From NCBI RefSeq assembly GCF_035514885.1, contig NZ_DATJCH010000012.1:744001-808000 (forward strand): a stretch of 64,000 bases of DNA, in the 5' to 3' direction. Position 1 is the stretch's first letter. Each line of letters opens with the position of its first letter. Below the pieces are notes generated by a model. The model searched no databases. It saw nothing but the letters and a program-made list of their open reading frames with translations, and was not told the DNA's origin. The stretch comes from Albibacterium sp035514885 (GTDB taxonomy: Bacteria > Bacteroidota > Bacteroidia > Sphingobacteriales > Sphingobacteriaceae). A program made the position numbers and the translations under genes. Shown here in pieces: positions 53,808 to 62,874 of this stretch.

Positions 53808-54242
53808 ATGAAAAAACGTATTGATATTATTGCCAGCCAACCTGGTGCTTACAAAGCAATGTCGGCTTTAGAAGGATACTTAAAAGTTTCCAGCCTTAAC
53901 CCTATTCATAAAGAGTTAATTAAAATCAGAGCATCGCAAATAAACGGTTGTGCTTATTGTATAAATATGCACACCAGAGACGCACGAAAATTAGGAGAAA
54001 CAGAACAGCGCATCTACCTTCTGAATGCCTGGCGGGAAACTGACTTATATACTGAGGAAGAAAGAGCTATTTTAGCTTTAACTGAAGAGGTTACCAATAT
54101 AAAAAACAGTGTATCGGATGAAACCTATCAAAAAGCTGCAGAGCTATTTGATAGCACCTATTTGTCCGAGATTATCATGGCCATCGTAACAATCAATAGT
54201 TGGAATAGGTTAGCGATTACCTCGCAAAAAGAATTGGATTAA
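53808..54242 (+). CDS. AhpD-like carboxymuconolactone decarboxylase family protein
   Basis: A 144-residue protein with the redox-active CxxC and downstream His in NGCAYCINMHTRDARKLGE, the layout of AhpD-type alkylhydroperoxidases. These are cytoplasmic trimers that reduce peroxides or use thiols. The exact substrate is not predictable. An inverted repeat follows its 3' end. Confidence 0.9.
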   Translation: MKKRIDIIASQPGAYKAMSALEGYLKVSSLNPIHKELIKIRASQINGCAYCINMHTRDARKLGETEQRIYLLNAWRETDLYTEEERAILALTEEVTNIKNSVSDETYQKAAELFDSTYLSEIIMAIVTINSWNRLAITSQKELD

Positions 54243-54270
54243 CACTCTATTCTAATTTGCATCTAACATT

Positions 54271-54332
54271 TTCTGATAATGTATTTTAGCGCAAGTTTTG
54301 TACAAAAAAAGTCGCTAAATACATTATTAGAA
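54271..54332. repeat. Long inverted repeat between convergent genes (possible terminator)
   Basis: About 20 bp of stem (TTCTGATAATGTATTTTAGCG with its complement, one bulge and one mismatch) separated by a 21-base loop. It lies between the AhpD-like and the outer-membrane gene and may stop both transcripts, though no clear T-run follows. Confidence 0.55.
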
Positions 54333-54354
54333 GAACAACAGATAACCAACAATT

Positions 54355-55689
54355 CTACATCTTCATGAAGGCAGGATAGATCCTTAAAAATACTTGTCCG
54401 GAAGAAGGGTTTTTTCCATATAATGTATTCAGTTGGGAGTCTGTGTGATATAATGACACTTGTCCGCCAGCAGCCATACGAATCTTTCCAACAGTAAATA
54501 CATCATAATTTAATCCCAATGTTAGCGCATTAACCGGAAAAAGAACATGTTCTCCATAGACACTCTCATCCAAATTTAATTCTTCCACAGATTTCTGAAC
54601 CCATTCATAACGAGTGTACAGCTCGAGTTTTCTCAATCGGTAGGAAGCTTCAAACAAAGCTGCATTCTCGCCGTCATGTCCTTTAGCTTTATTAAGTCCC
54701 CAAAGCAAAGTTGCGTTCAAAAACTTCTCTTCGCCTAAAGATTTACTATAAATTGCAGAAGCGATGCTACGATTAATATCTACTCCCGGATGTGTAAGCT
54801 CGGGACTCTTAATCCACCCTTGGGAAAATTGGAAAGCCCAATTCTTTGTTGGATTATAAGATAAGCGGCCACTATATGAATCAAATCGTGGCTTATCAAA
54901 ATCAAATCGATTTTCATCTGGCTCTCGTCCGGTAAAAGAAGACGCTTCAATTTTAAATTTATCATAGCGGAAACCCAAAGTTGCAACTCCGAAAGTAATA
55001 TGAGTTCCATCATTCCAATGGTGACTAATGGGAGCATCCGGATTAGAAAATGCAGAGGGACGATGCATAAATGCAACAGAACCAAGCGCAGGTTCTCCTG
55101 GATAGCCTAAATAAATAGACAAGTCTGACTTTTCAGATAGGGATTGTGTGTAGCCAATAGATAGTGCTGAAAATAGATCATGCGGATGTTGCTGATCGAC
55201 TAATGGGATTCCTTTCCACGATTCTCCGGTTTGAAACAATAATGGATAACCATCACCTCCTTCTGTAAGCCGATCTAAGGAAAGCATGACATTGAAGTTA
55301 AACAGTCCTTTTTGACCAACTTTACGTTGGCCCATTGCCATAAACCAGTTGGGAGCATCAAACATATCTCTCCCCCGAGTGCCTTTGTTTCCTAAGTCTG
55401 ACTTTGTATACCGCAAAGCAATATTTCCATGCAGCATATACATCCATTTTTTTGAATGAAGCATAATCCCATACATTGGCGATTCATCAGGAAGCCATGT
55501 TGTTCCTGATCCATTTCGCGCCATCGGTAAATTCAACGAATAAGAATGTCCCATAGGAACAGCCATATCATGCATCATATCTTGCATAGCCGTTGTATCA
55601 GCAGAATGGTGCATAGCGTGCTCATCCTGAGCATAAACACTGAATATATAGGTACTTAAAAAAGCGGCTAATATAATTTTGATTTTCAT
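54355..55689 (-). CDS. His/Met-rich-N-terminus outer-membrane protein of unknown function
   Basis: About 444 residues from the ATG at 55689, which gives the natural signal peptide (ending SVYAQ); the longer frame from 55713 adds eight residues. The mature N-terminus is rich in His and Met (HAMHHSADTTAMQDMMHDM), a copper-binding-like stretch. The rest is a barrel with Gly-aromatic strands, for example PNWFMAMGQRKVGQKGLF and HHWNDGTHITFGVATLGFRY. Similar proteins occur near copper-resistance genes in Bacteroidota, to my memory. A -7 box (TATCTTTG) lies 21 bases before the start. Confidence 0.75.
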   Translation of the reverse strand: MKIKIILAAFLSTYIFSVYAQDEHAMHHSADTTAMQDMMHDMAVPMGHSYSLNLPMARNGSGTTWLPDESPMYGIMLHSKKWMYMLHGNIALRYTKSDLGNKGTRGRDMFDAPNWFMAMGQRKVGQKGLFNFNVMLSLDRLTEGGDGYPLLFQTGESWKGIPLVDQQHPHDLFSALSIGYTQSLSEKSDLSIYLGYPGEPALGSVAFMHRPSAFSNPDAPISHHWNDGTHITFGVATLGFRYDKFKIEASSFTGREPDENRFDFDKPRFDSYSGRLSYNPTKNWAFQFSQGWIKSPELTHPGVDINRSIASAIYSKSLGEEKFLNATLLWGLNKAKGHDGENAALFEASYRLRKLELYTRYEWVQKSVEELNLDESVYGEHVLFPVNALTLGLNYDVFTVGKIRMAAGGQVSLYHTDSQLNTLYGKNPSSGQVFLRIYPAFMKM

Positions 55690-55710
55690 ATAAACTCGTT
55701 TAATGATCGA

Positions 55711-55718
55711 CAAAGATA
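55711..55718 (-). promoter_or_regulatory. Bacteroidota -7 element for the His/Met-rich outer-membrane protein
   Basis: Minus-strand TATCTTTG, 21 bases before the ATG at 55689. Confidence 0.5.
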
Positions 55719-55809
55719 AAGTGTAAAGCTCTGTATAGCTTATACATTTTTATAAAAGTCTTATATATATCCTTAATAATATTGATAACTTTAAGGAAAA
55801 TCATGATCA

Positions 55810-56742
55810 ATGAGAGTATTTATTTATACAGATCTTGACCAAAGTCTTCAGGATGAATTACGAGCAAAACTACCTGTAGAATCAGACCTGACTTTTAAAA
55901 GTAACTTGTCTGAATCTGAGATACACCATGCATTTAAATCTGCGGAAGTAATACTGGGCAACCCCCCTCCTTCCTGGTTCAAGGAACCTTTACCTTCACT
56001 TAAGTTCTGGCAGATAGATTCTGCTGGTTTTAATCAATATCAACATATTAAACTTGATAGTCTCATAGCAAATATGGGAGATCTGTTTTCTCAAGACTGT
56101 GCTGAAACCATTATTGGTGGCATACTTGCCTTCTATAGAGGGATTAATCATTTGATCCGTTTTCAAATTGATAAAGAATGGAAAGCACCAATGATCAGGC
56201 CTTCCATGGAAAGTTTAGGTGATAAAAGAGTTCTAATTCTTGGTAGTGGAACTATTGGCCTGGCCGTTAGAAGAGCACTTGCCGGTTTTGGATGTCAAAT
56301 AAAGACAACAGCACGTAACAATCCCATAGCAGATTTCCACTCTTTTAAAGAGACTATAAAGGCGTTGCCAGAAACAGACCTTGTTATTAATACACTTCCA
56401 GGAGCAGCAGACCATTATGTTTCAAAAATATTTATAGATGCCATGCGCCAAGGGAGCGTGTATGCAAACATTGGAAGAGGTAATACAACCGACGAAGATG
56501 CTTTAATAGCCGGACTTGAGAGTGGAAAATTGGCAGGAGCTGTGCTTGATGTTACTGAAAAAGAACCATTGCCTGCAGATAATCCGCTTTGGGGAATGAA
56601 AAATGTTATTCTCACTCAACATACGGGCGGTAGCGGGAAAGAGGAAGTTATAGGTAGAGTTGAAAGATTTATATCTAATTTCTATCAGTTTATAAGAAAT
56701 GAAAGAATAGATGACCGAATAGAATTACAAGCGGGATATTAG
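55810..56742 (+). CDS. D-2-hydroxyacid dehydrogenase
   Basis: A 310-residue NAD(P)-dependent dehydrogenase. The nucleotide motif is GSGTIGLAVRRAL; the catalytic Arg lies in NIGRGNTTDEDAL, the Glu in DVTEKEPLP and the His in LTQHTGG. It reduces 2-oxoacids to D-2-hydroxyacids. Substrate is unknown. The Rieske-FAD gene follows 98 bases later on the same strand. Confidence 0.92.
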   Translation: MRVFIYTDLDQSLQDELRAKLPVESDLTFKSNLSESEIHHAFKSAEVILGNPPPSWFKEPLPSLKFWQIDSAGFNQYQHIKLDSLIANMGDLFSQDCAETIIGGILAFYRGINHLIRFQIDKEWKAPMIRPSMESLGDKRVLILGSGTIGLAVRRALAGFGCQIKTTARNNPIADFHSFKETIKALPETDLVINTLPGAADHYVSKIFIDAMRQGSVYANIGRGNTTDEDALIAGLESGKLAGAVLDVTEKEPLPADNPLWGMKNVILTQHTGGSGKEEVIGRVERFISNFYQFIRNERIDDRIELQAGY

Positions 56743-56840
56743 AGAAAACCAGCCAGAATTAGAAAATACTTTCATAGCCTTCAACAAAATTCATTTTTAA
56801 GGGTTTATTATATATAGTCAATAATAATAAATCAAAAGAA

Positions 56841-58373
56841 ATGAAAAAAGAGCATGATTTTACAGAATCAGTATGGACTGCAAATATTAATTCCTCGAGA
56901 TATCCAGCGTTAGCAAATGATTTAGAGGTAGACGTAGCTATTATAGGTGGTGGAATAACAGGTATTAGTGCTGCTGCCATGCTAACAGCTAAAGGAAAAA
57001 AGGCAGTTGTTTTGGAAGCACACTCAATTGGCAAAGGGTCCACAGGTTATTCAACTGGCAATTTATACGCAACTGTAGGTGAAAGGCTCAGTACAATCGA
57101 TTCAAAACATGGGGAAGAAACGATGCTCCAGGTCGTTAACTCCAGAACATTTGCTATTAATTTCATTGAAGAACAGGTTAAGAAGCATCATATAGATTGT
57201 GAATTCCAACGTGTACCCTGGCATTTATTCACTACAGATTCTTCAAAAGACAAAGACGAAGAAGTAGAAAAAGAGTTTGATGCAGCTCATAAAGCTAACT
57301 TGGAAGCCATTAATTCAGTTCCTTATATATTTCCTTTTCCCGATATTTCTACCATAGCTACTATTGATCATCAGGCGCAAATAAACCCCTATAAATATGT
57401 ATTGGGACTAGCGGGTAGCATAGATCCAACAAGGTGCCAGATCTTTGAGAACACCAAAGTTTTAAAAGTTGAAGATGGAACACCTTGCCTTGTTCATACT
57501 AACAACGGAATCGTAAAGGCAAAGCAGGTTATTATGGCTACTCACTCGCCGAAAGGAATTTACGAAGTACATACAGAAATGGAGACTTATCGTGAGTTTG
57601 CTCTGGCAGCAAAAATAAAAGGAAGTTTACCTTTAGAGGGAATATACTGGCATATTAATGATTCCTATCAATATTCAATCCGTCCTTATTCAAATGAAGA
57701 AGGAAACTTTTTGATAATAGTCGGAGAGCCCTATTTGGTTGGAACAATCAATAATACAGAAGAATGTTTGCAAAAGGTTGAGCAATATCTACATAAGCAT
57801 TTTGATGTTGAAGATATTATTTACCGCTGGGCGGCACAAAACTATAAATCTGCAGACGGATTACCTTATATAGGGACAAGTCCATTACAATCGAATGTTT
57901 TCATTGCAACGGGATTTAAAGCTGATGGACTTGTTTACGGAACATTGGCAGCATCAATAATAACAGACACTATTTTTGGAGTAGAGAACGACTGGTCTAA
58001 ATTATATGATCCTAAACGCTTTACTCCTCTTGCTTCAGCCGGGCAGTTTATAAAGGAGAATGTAAATGTCATTACTTCTTTAGTTAAAGACTATTTATTT
58101 TATGGAGAGGTTGATCAATTAAAGGAAATCAAAGCCGGTGAAGGGAAAACCTTGAAGTTAGATGATGAAAAAGTAGCGGCATATCGCGATGAAAATAATG
58201 AACTGCACATCGTTTCATCTGTTTGTACACATTTAGGTTGTATCGTTCACTTCAATAATGCCGAAAAAAGCTGGGATTGTCCATGCCACGGAAGTCGTTT
58301 TACCATTGATGGAGAAGTTATTGAAGGGCCAGCATATACGAACTTAGCGAAACCAAAAGATACACCTTCTTAA
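56841..58373 (+). CDS. FAD-dependent oxidoreductase with C-terminal Rieske [2Fe-2S] domain
   Basis: A 510-residue protein in two parts. The first 400 residues are a DAO-type oxidoreductase with the FAD motif VAIIGGGITGISAAAML and VVLEAHSIGKGSTGYSTGN. The C-terminus is a Rieske domain: CTHLGC (462-467) and CPCHGS (480-485) supply two Cys and two His for the cluster. Such fusions pass electrons from a substrate to an iron-sulfur acceptor; the substrate is not known. No signal peptide is seen. Confidence 0.92.
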   Translation: MKKEHDFTESVWTANINSSRYPALANDLEVDVAIIGGGITGISAAAMLTAKGKKAVVLEAHSIGKGSTGYSTGNLYATVGERLSTIDSKHGEETMLQVVNSRTFAINFIEEQVKKHHIDCEFQRVPWHLFTTDSSKDKDEEVEKEFDAAHKANLEAINSVPYIFPFPDISTIATIDHQAQINPYKYVLGLAGSIDPTRCQIFENTKVLKVEDGTPCLVHTNNGIVKAKQVIMATHSPKGIYEVHTEMETYREFALAAKIKGSLPLEGIYWHINDSYQYSIRPYSNEEGNFLIIVGEPYLVGTINNTEECLQKVEQYLHKHFDVEDIIYRWAAQNYKSADGLPYIGTSPLQSNVFIATGFKADGLVYGTLAASIITDTIFGVENDWSKLYDPKRFTPLASAGQFIKENVNVITSLVKDYLFYGEVDQLKEIKAGEGKTLKLDDEKVAAYRDENNELHIVSSVCTHLGCIVHFNNAEKSWDCPCHGSRFTIDGEVIEGPAYTNLAKPKDTPS

Positions 58374-58400
58374 TGTCTATGAAAATTATAGCATTTATTG

Positions 58401-58408
58401 TACCTTTG
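58401..58408 (+). promoter_or_regulatory. Bacteroidota -7 element for the metE transcript
   Basis: TACCTTTG matches TAnnTTTG and lies about 40 bases before the riboswitch core, as expected if transcription starts just before the aptamer. Confidence 0.5.
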
Positions 58409-58439
58409 TTTCTTTAGTTCTTTATACATTCTTAATCAA

Positions 58440-58610
58440 CCGAAGAAGGCTTTGCTTAGCTGCAAATTAATAGGGAATCGTGTGTAAATCACGAACTGTC
58501 GCGCAACTGTAAGTAACATAAAGTTTTTACCAATACAAGAATCCACTGTCTGAGCAATCAGAACGGGAAGGATGGTAAAAATGTTACAAGTCAGGAGACC
58601 TGCCTCATTC
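58440..58610 (+). promoter_or_regulatory. Cobalamin (adenosylcobalamin) riboswitch
   Basis: The leader holds the cobalamin aptamer: the GGGAATCGTGTGTAAATCACG region, the CTGTCGCGCAACTGTAAG core and the B12 box around GTCAGGAGACCTGCC (58589-58605). These are the hallmarks of the B12 riboswitch. Situated before metE, it should shut off the B12-independent methionine synthase when cobalamin is present. The switch helix of the expression platform is described below. Confidence 0.93.
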
Positions 58611-58616
58611 GAATTG

Positions 58617-58735
58617 ACAATGCTTTCGCGATATGAAGCTACAGTCAGGTATGATACATTTTAATTCAGGTCCTTCTCCACTTATGAATTCTCTTTGTAT
58701 CTCCCTTTCATACCATTCATTTCTCAAAGCATTGT
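58617..58735 (+). promoter_or_regulatory. Structured metE leader: three nested helices downstream of the riboswitch
   Basis: After the aptamer the RNA can form ACAATGCTTT/AAAGCATTGT (58617-58626 with 58726-58735), GGTATGA/TCATACC (58648-58654 with 58708-58714) and AATTCA/TGAATT (58663-58668 with 58685-58690), nested one in the other. This is an unusually long platform before the metE start at 58786. No T-run terminator is evident inside it. Confidence 0.6.
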
Positions 58736-58785
58736 GACTTAGCAAAGAACTTTAACAGATTTATTAATCTTTTAAAAAAACAACA

Positions 58786-61107
58786 ATGCTAACTAACAAT
58801 CTTGGCTACCCGCGTATTGGTAGCAATCGAGAACTCAAAAAAGCCTGCGAGCACTATTGGTCGGGCAAAACATCTCAACACGAACTTCTTCAGGTGGGTA
58901 AGGATATCCGCCAGCGAAACTGGCAATTACAGCAAGAAGCTGGTATTGATTTAATTCCTTCCAACGATTTTTCATTTTATGATCAGGTATTAGACATGAC
59001 ATTAACAGTTGGTGCAATACCTAATAAATATTATGAAGTTATACTAAACCGCAATAACTCAGAGATTGATCTCTATTTTGCTATGGCGAGAGGATTTCAA
59101 AAAGAAGAAGTGGATATAACTGCAATGGAAATGACTAAGTGGTTTGATACCAATTATCATTACATCGTTCCTGAGTTCCAAAAAAATCAGCAGTTCAAAC
59201 TCTTTTCTACAAAAATTCTAGATGAGTTTCATGAAGCGAAACAATTGGGTATACTAACTAAACCGGTTATTATAGGCCCAGTTTCCTACTTGCTTTTGGG
59301 AAAGGAAAAGGAAGAAGGCTTTGAACGGATCGAACTGTTAAAAAATCTTTTACCTGTATACTTTGAAATCCTAAATAAATTAAAGGAAAATGGAGTAGAA
59401 TGGGTACAATTTGATGAGCCATTCTTGGCAATGGACTTAAATGAAAAGGAGAAGGCTGCATTTACTTCTGTTTATACAGAAATCCATAAAAAATTTCCAG
59501 CGATCAATATATTGGTTGCTACCTATTTCGAAGGTCTGCGAGACAATACTCACTTAGCTGCTTCTTTACCGATAACAGCTTTGCATATCGACTTAATACG
59601 CTGTCCGGAACAATTGGATGAAGTGTTAAATATACTTCCTCCTCATCTTCAGCTATCCCTAGGTATAGTTGATGGAAGAAATGTCTGGAAGAACGATTTT
59701 AATAATTCCTTAGGATTGATAGATAAAGTTGTTCATAAAATAGGAACTGAACGTGTATTGATTGCACCATCTTGTTCATTGCTTCACTCTCCTTGTGATT
59801 TAACCAGTGAAACGAATGAGCTAACATTAACCCCGGAAATTAAACAATGGCTCTCGTTTGCAAGACAAAAAATCAATGAAGTAAAAATACTTAAGGAGCT
59901 GGCAGATGGGAACCAGAACAGTGATATTGCTGAAGAATTAAAGCAGAATCAAATTTCCATTGAAGCACGAAAGGTGTCTTTATTGATTCATAATCCATTA
60001 GTAAAAGAACGAGTAAGATCAATCAGAGGTGAAGATTCAAAAAGACGAAATCCTTTTATAATACGTAAACAGAAACAACATGAAGCATTAAACCTACCTT
60101 TATTCCCTACTACAACGATCGGTTCGTTTCCACAAACATCAGAGGTAAGAAATTGGAGGTCGCAATTTAAAAAGGCAGAAATCAATAAACAACAATACGA
60201 AGATTTGCTGAAGCAGGAGACTGAAAAAACCATACGCTGGCAAGAAGATATTGATATAGATGTACTCGTTCATGGGGAATTTGAACGCAACGACATGGTT
60301 GAGTATTTTGGAGAACAATTAGCCGGATTTGTATTTACTAAAAACGGTTGGGTTCAGAGCTATGGGTCACGTTGTGTAAAGCCTCCGATTATTTACGGAG
60401 ATATTTCTCGTCCAAAAGCAATGACTGTTCAGTGGACTGAATATGCTCAAAGCTTAACGTCACGTTTAGTAAAGGGTATGTTGACTGGTCCGGTTACCAT
60501 TCTTCAATGGTCTTTTGTTAGAAATGACCAGTCACGCTCAGAAACATGCAATCAAATTGCTTTAGCCATTCGTGACGAAGTAAGCGACTTAGAAAAGGCA
60601 GGCATTAAAATTATCCAGATTGATGAACCTGCAATTCGTGAAGGTTTACCTTTAAGAAGAGCTGATTGGCAGAATTATTTACAATGGGCCATAACTGCTT
60701 TTCGTATCGCCTCATCAAGCGTTGCCGATGAAACACAGATTCATACTCATATGTGTTACTCTGAATTTAATGATATTATCCAAAACATTGCAGATATGGA
60801 TGCTGATGTTATAACGATCGAATGTTCTCGTTCAAAGATGGAGTTACTGGATGCTTTTGCTAAATTCAGATATCCGCATGAAATTGGTCCGGGAGTATAT
60901 GATATTCATTCTCCGAGAGTTCCTTCAAAAGAAGAAATGGTCGACCTTTTAAAGAAAGCAAAAGCTGTAATTCCAGCTGATCAGCTATGGGTTAACCCAG
61001 ACTGCGGACTAAAAACACGTCACTGGGATGAAACTAAAAAAGCGCTATTAGAAATGGTAGCAGCGGCAAAAGAACTTCGGGTAACGGAGAAAGAATTTGT
61101 TGCTTAA
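58786..61107 (+). CDS. metE: Cobalamin-independent methionine synthase
   Basis: A 773-residue two-domain enzyme that methylates homocysteine with 5-methyltetrahydrofolate. N-terminal folate domain begins with LTNNLGYPRIGSNRELKKA; the C-terminal zinc domain holds HTHMCYSEFNDI (His and Cys ligands), the IIQIDEPAIREGLPLRR strand and NPDCGLKTRHW (Cys ligand). Full length. Expression is expected to be repressed by cobalamin through the upstream riboswitch. A terminator follows. Confidence 0.98.
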   Translation: MLTNNLGYPRIGSNRELKKACEHYWSGKTSQHELLQVGKDIRQRNWQLQQEAGIDLIPSNDFSFYDQVLDMTLTVGAIPNKYYEVILNRNNSEIDLYFAMARGFQKEEVDITAMEMTKWFDTNYHYIVPEFQKNQQFKLFSTKILDEFHEAKQLGILTKPVIIGPVSYLLLGKEKEEGFERIELLKNLLPVYFEILNKLKENGVEWVQFDEPFLAMDLNEKEKAAFTSVYTEIHKKFPAINILVATYFEGLRDNTHLAASLPITALHIDLIRCPEQLDEVLNILPPHLQLSLGIVDGRNVWKNDFNNSLGLIDKVVHKIGTERVLIAPSCSLLHSPCDLTSETNELTLTPEIKQWLSFARQKINEVKILKELADGNQNSDIAEELKQNQISIEARKVSLLIHNPLVKERVRSIRGEDSKRRNPFIIRKQKQHEALNLPLFPTTTIGSFPQTSEVRNWRSQFKKAEINKQQYEDLLKQETEKTIRWQEDIDIDVLVHGEFERNDMVEYFGEQLAGFVFTKNGWVQSYGSRCVKPPIIYGDISRPKAMTVQWTEYAQSLTSRLVKGMLTGPVTILQWSFVRNDQSRSETCNQIALAIRDEVSDLEKAGIKIIQIDEPAIREGLPLRRADWQNYLQWAITAFRIASSSVADETQIHTHMCYSEFNDIIQNIADMDADVITIECSRSKMELLDAFAKFRYPHEIGPGVYDIHSPRVPSKEEMVDLLKKAKAVIPADQLWVNPDCGLKTRHWDETKKALLEMVAAAKELRVTEKEFVA

Positions 61108-61114
61108 TAAACTT

Positions 61115-61158
61115 AGGGATGAGGTATCTTCTTTTGATGGATACCTCTCCCCTTTTTT
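61115..61158 (+). terminator. Terminator after metE, overlapping the CynX-type gene end
   Basis: GAGGTATC and GATACCTC arms, extended by AGGG/CCCT pairs, then a run of T (61153-61158). It serves metE and overlaps the first bases beyond the convergent transporter stop at 61157. Confidence 0.82.
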
Positions 61159-62377
61159 AAGAAACGTATCTGTCTTTTGATGATGCCAAACCAGATGTAA
61201 GTAAGAATATAGCCGCTACCAATAATAAAGCAAGCGGAACATACCAATTATGAGTTAAGCTATAGAGCGCCCCGAATAATGGAGGACCGCTAGCCGCTAT
61301 CAAATAACCTACAGACTGTGCCATACCTGATAAATTTGCAGATTCAGATGGATGTTTTGTTCTAAGAATAAAGAACATGGTTACCAATGTATAAGCCAAG
61401 CCAAGGGATATTCCTACTATAATTACTGAGATCATAATGAATTCAGTCTTCCAAACAATTATTCCCAGCAAACCTAATAATAAGAGAATAAAAGTAACCC
61501 ATATCAAAGAGGTTTGATCTTTCATCTTTCCGGCAACAATCGGCCCGATAAGCATAATAGGCAACTGACCCATTTGTATGTAGGAAAGCATCCAGCCAGA
61601 TCTTTCAGCAGACATACCCCAGCTTTGTAAAACTGTGGGAAGCCAGGCAGCTAATGTGTAAAAAAAGAATGACTGTAAACCCATCAAAATGGATATCTGC
61701 CATGCAAGACGTGATTTCCAGAGTGATTTATTACTTAGCCTGGAAGTATCTGCTGCTGATGATACCGACCTTTTTTTAATCTGTGGCAACCAAAGAAGAA
61801 AAGCTACGAGTGCAAGAAAGCCCCAAATACCGATAGAAGCTTTCCATCCTAAGCCAGTAGATTGCCCGATGCGAATGCTGAATCCAACTGCCAAGGCTGA
61901 GGTTAGATTCATAGATACAAGATAAAATCCGGTAATAAGACCTGCCTTGTTTGGAAATTCTTTCTTGATAAAAGCAGGCATCAAAACATTTCCTACTGTA
62001 ATAGCTGCGCCGATTAAAGCAGCACCAATAAATAGTAAAGAAACATTCCCAACAGAGCGAACAAATAATCCAAAAGCAAGAACTAACATGGAGTAAAGCA
62101 ATAGCTTTTCCAATCCGGTTCGCTTTGCTGCCTTAGGAGCAAGAACCGACAATAATGCAAAAGACATTAAGGGAATTGTAGTTATTAACCCTACAAGCAT
62201 AGGTGTAAGTCGCAATTGTTCTGTAATTTCTAATATTACCGGCCCAACAGCAGTAATGGGTGCACGTAGTGTCGATCCCACGACAATTACACCTATTGCC
62301 ATTATTATAAAATCAAATCTTTTTTTTGAGGATAAATTTTTAATGAGGGGGGCACTTCCTTTTTCGTCTTCTTTCAT
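61157..62377 (-). CDS. CynX/NimT-type MFS transporter
   Basis: A 406-residue, 12-helix transporter. The N-terminal VGSTLRAPITAVGPVI segment is the signature of the CynX/NimT branch, which moves cyanate, nitroimidazole or other small solutes; substrate uncertain. The ATG at 62377 is divergent from the BlaI-like repressor gene, with a -7 box (TATCTTTG) 29 bases before it. Confidence 0.88.
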   Translation of the reverse strand: MKEDEKGSAPLIKNLSSKKRFDFIIMAIGVIVVGSTLRAPITAVGPVILEITEQLRLTPMLVGLITTIPLMSFALLSVLAPKAAKRTGLEKLLLYSMLVLAFGLFVRSVGNVSLLFIGAALIGAAITVGNVLMPAFIKKEFPNKAGLITGFYLVSMNLTSALAVGFSIRIGQSTGLGWKASIGIWGFLALVAFLLWLPQIKKRSVSSAADTSRLSNKSLWKSRLAWQISILMGLQSFFFYTLAAWLPTVLQSWGMSAERSGWMLSYIQMGQLPIMLIGPIVAGKMKDQTSLIWVTFILLLLGLLGIIVWKTEFIMISVIIVGISLGLAYTLVTMFFILRTKHPSESANLSGMAQSVGYLIAASGPPLFGALYSLTHNWYVPLALLLVAAIFLLTSGLASSKDRYVS

Positions 62378-62406
62378 GAATATTCTATATCATTGAAAAA
62401 CTGCGA

Positions 62407-62414
62407 CAAAGATA
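62407..62414 (-). promoter_or_regulatory. Bacteroidota -7 element for the CynX-type transporter
   Basis: Minus-strand TATCTTTG, 29 bases before the ATG at 62377; TTGA lies about 17 bases upstream of it as a weak -33. Confidence 0.45.
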
Positions 62415-62456
62415 CCCATTCGATCATATATTCAACGTATTAAAAGAAATGTTAAA

Positions 62457-62464
62457 TATATTTG
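62457..62464 (+). promoter_or_regulatory. Bacteroidota -7 element for the BlaI/BlaR1 operon
   Basis: TATATTTG, 44 bases before the BlaI-like ATG at 62509. Confidence 0.5.
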
Positions 62465-62470
62465 TTTAAT

Positions 62471-62485
62471 TACGGAATGTTCGTA
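62471..62485. promoter_or_regulatory. Candidate BlaI operator
   Basis: TACGGAATGTTCGTA has inverted TACG/CGTA ends with 10 of 15 positions symmetric. Known BlaI/MecI sites have TACA/TGTA ends. It lies just downstream of the -7 box of the blaI operon, where an autorepressor would bind. Confidence 0.45.
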
Positions 62486-62508
62486 GATTCACTTAATAAG
62501 ATAATAAA

Positions 62509-62871
62509 ATGGAAAAACTTAGTCAACAAGAGGAAGAAGCCATGCAACTTGTGTGGAAAAATAAAGGTGGTTTTATAAAAGATATATTGAACTTATCTCC
62601 AGAACCTAAGATACCTTATACTACTTTGGCATCAACTCTAAAAAACCTAGAGAAGAAGGAATATGTAAAGTCAACCAAACTAGGAAACTCTTACCATTAT
62701 AAACCTCTTATCAAAGAAAACGAATATAAAAAAGCCTTTATGGGAGATTTCGTAAGTGACTATTTCAAAAATTCTTATAAGGATTTGGTGAGCTTCTTTG
62801 CAAAGGAAGAAAAAATATCCCCAAAGGAATTAAAGGAAATTTTAGAGATGATTCAAAAACCAAAACCTTAG
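62509..62871 (+). CDS. BlaI/MecI/CopY-family transcriptional repressor
   Basis: A 120-residue winged-helix repressor: SQQEEEAMQLVWKNKGGFIKD is the family N-terminus, followed by PYTTLASTLKNLEKKEYVKS (recognition helix) and a C-terminal dimerisation helix. It normally represses its own operon and is cut by the sensor peptidase encoded downstream. Three bases separate its stop from the BlaR1-like start. Confidence 0.92.
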   Translation: MEKLSQQEEEAMQLVWKNKGGFIKDILNLSPEPKIPYTTLASTLKNLEKKEYVKSTKLGNSYHYKPLIKENEYKKAFMGDFVSDYFKNSYKDLVSFFAKEEKISPKELKEILEMIQKPKP

Positions 62872-62874
62872 ATT

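Noticed and set aside
56759..57043. Minus-strand frame over the start of the FAD-Rieske gene
   Set aside because: Overlaps the well-supported gene and its promoter region; no family match seen.
61689..61925. Short plus-strand reading frame inside the CynX-type gene
   Set aside because: Shadow of the transporter gene in another frame; no start context.
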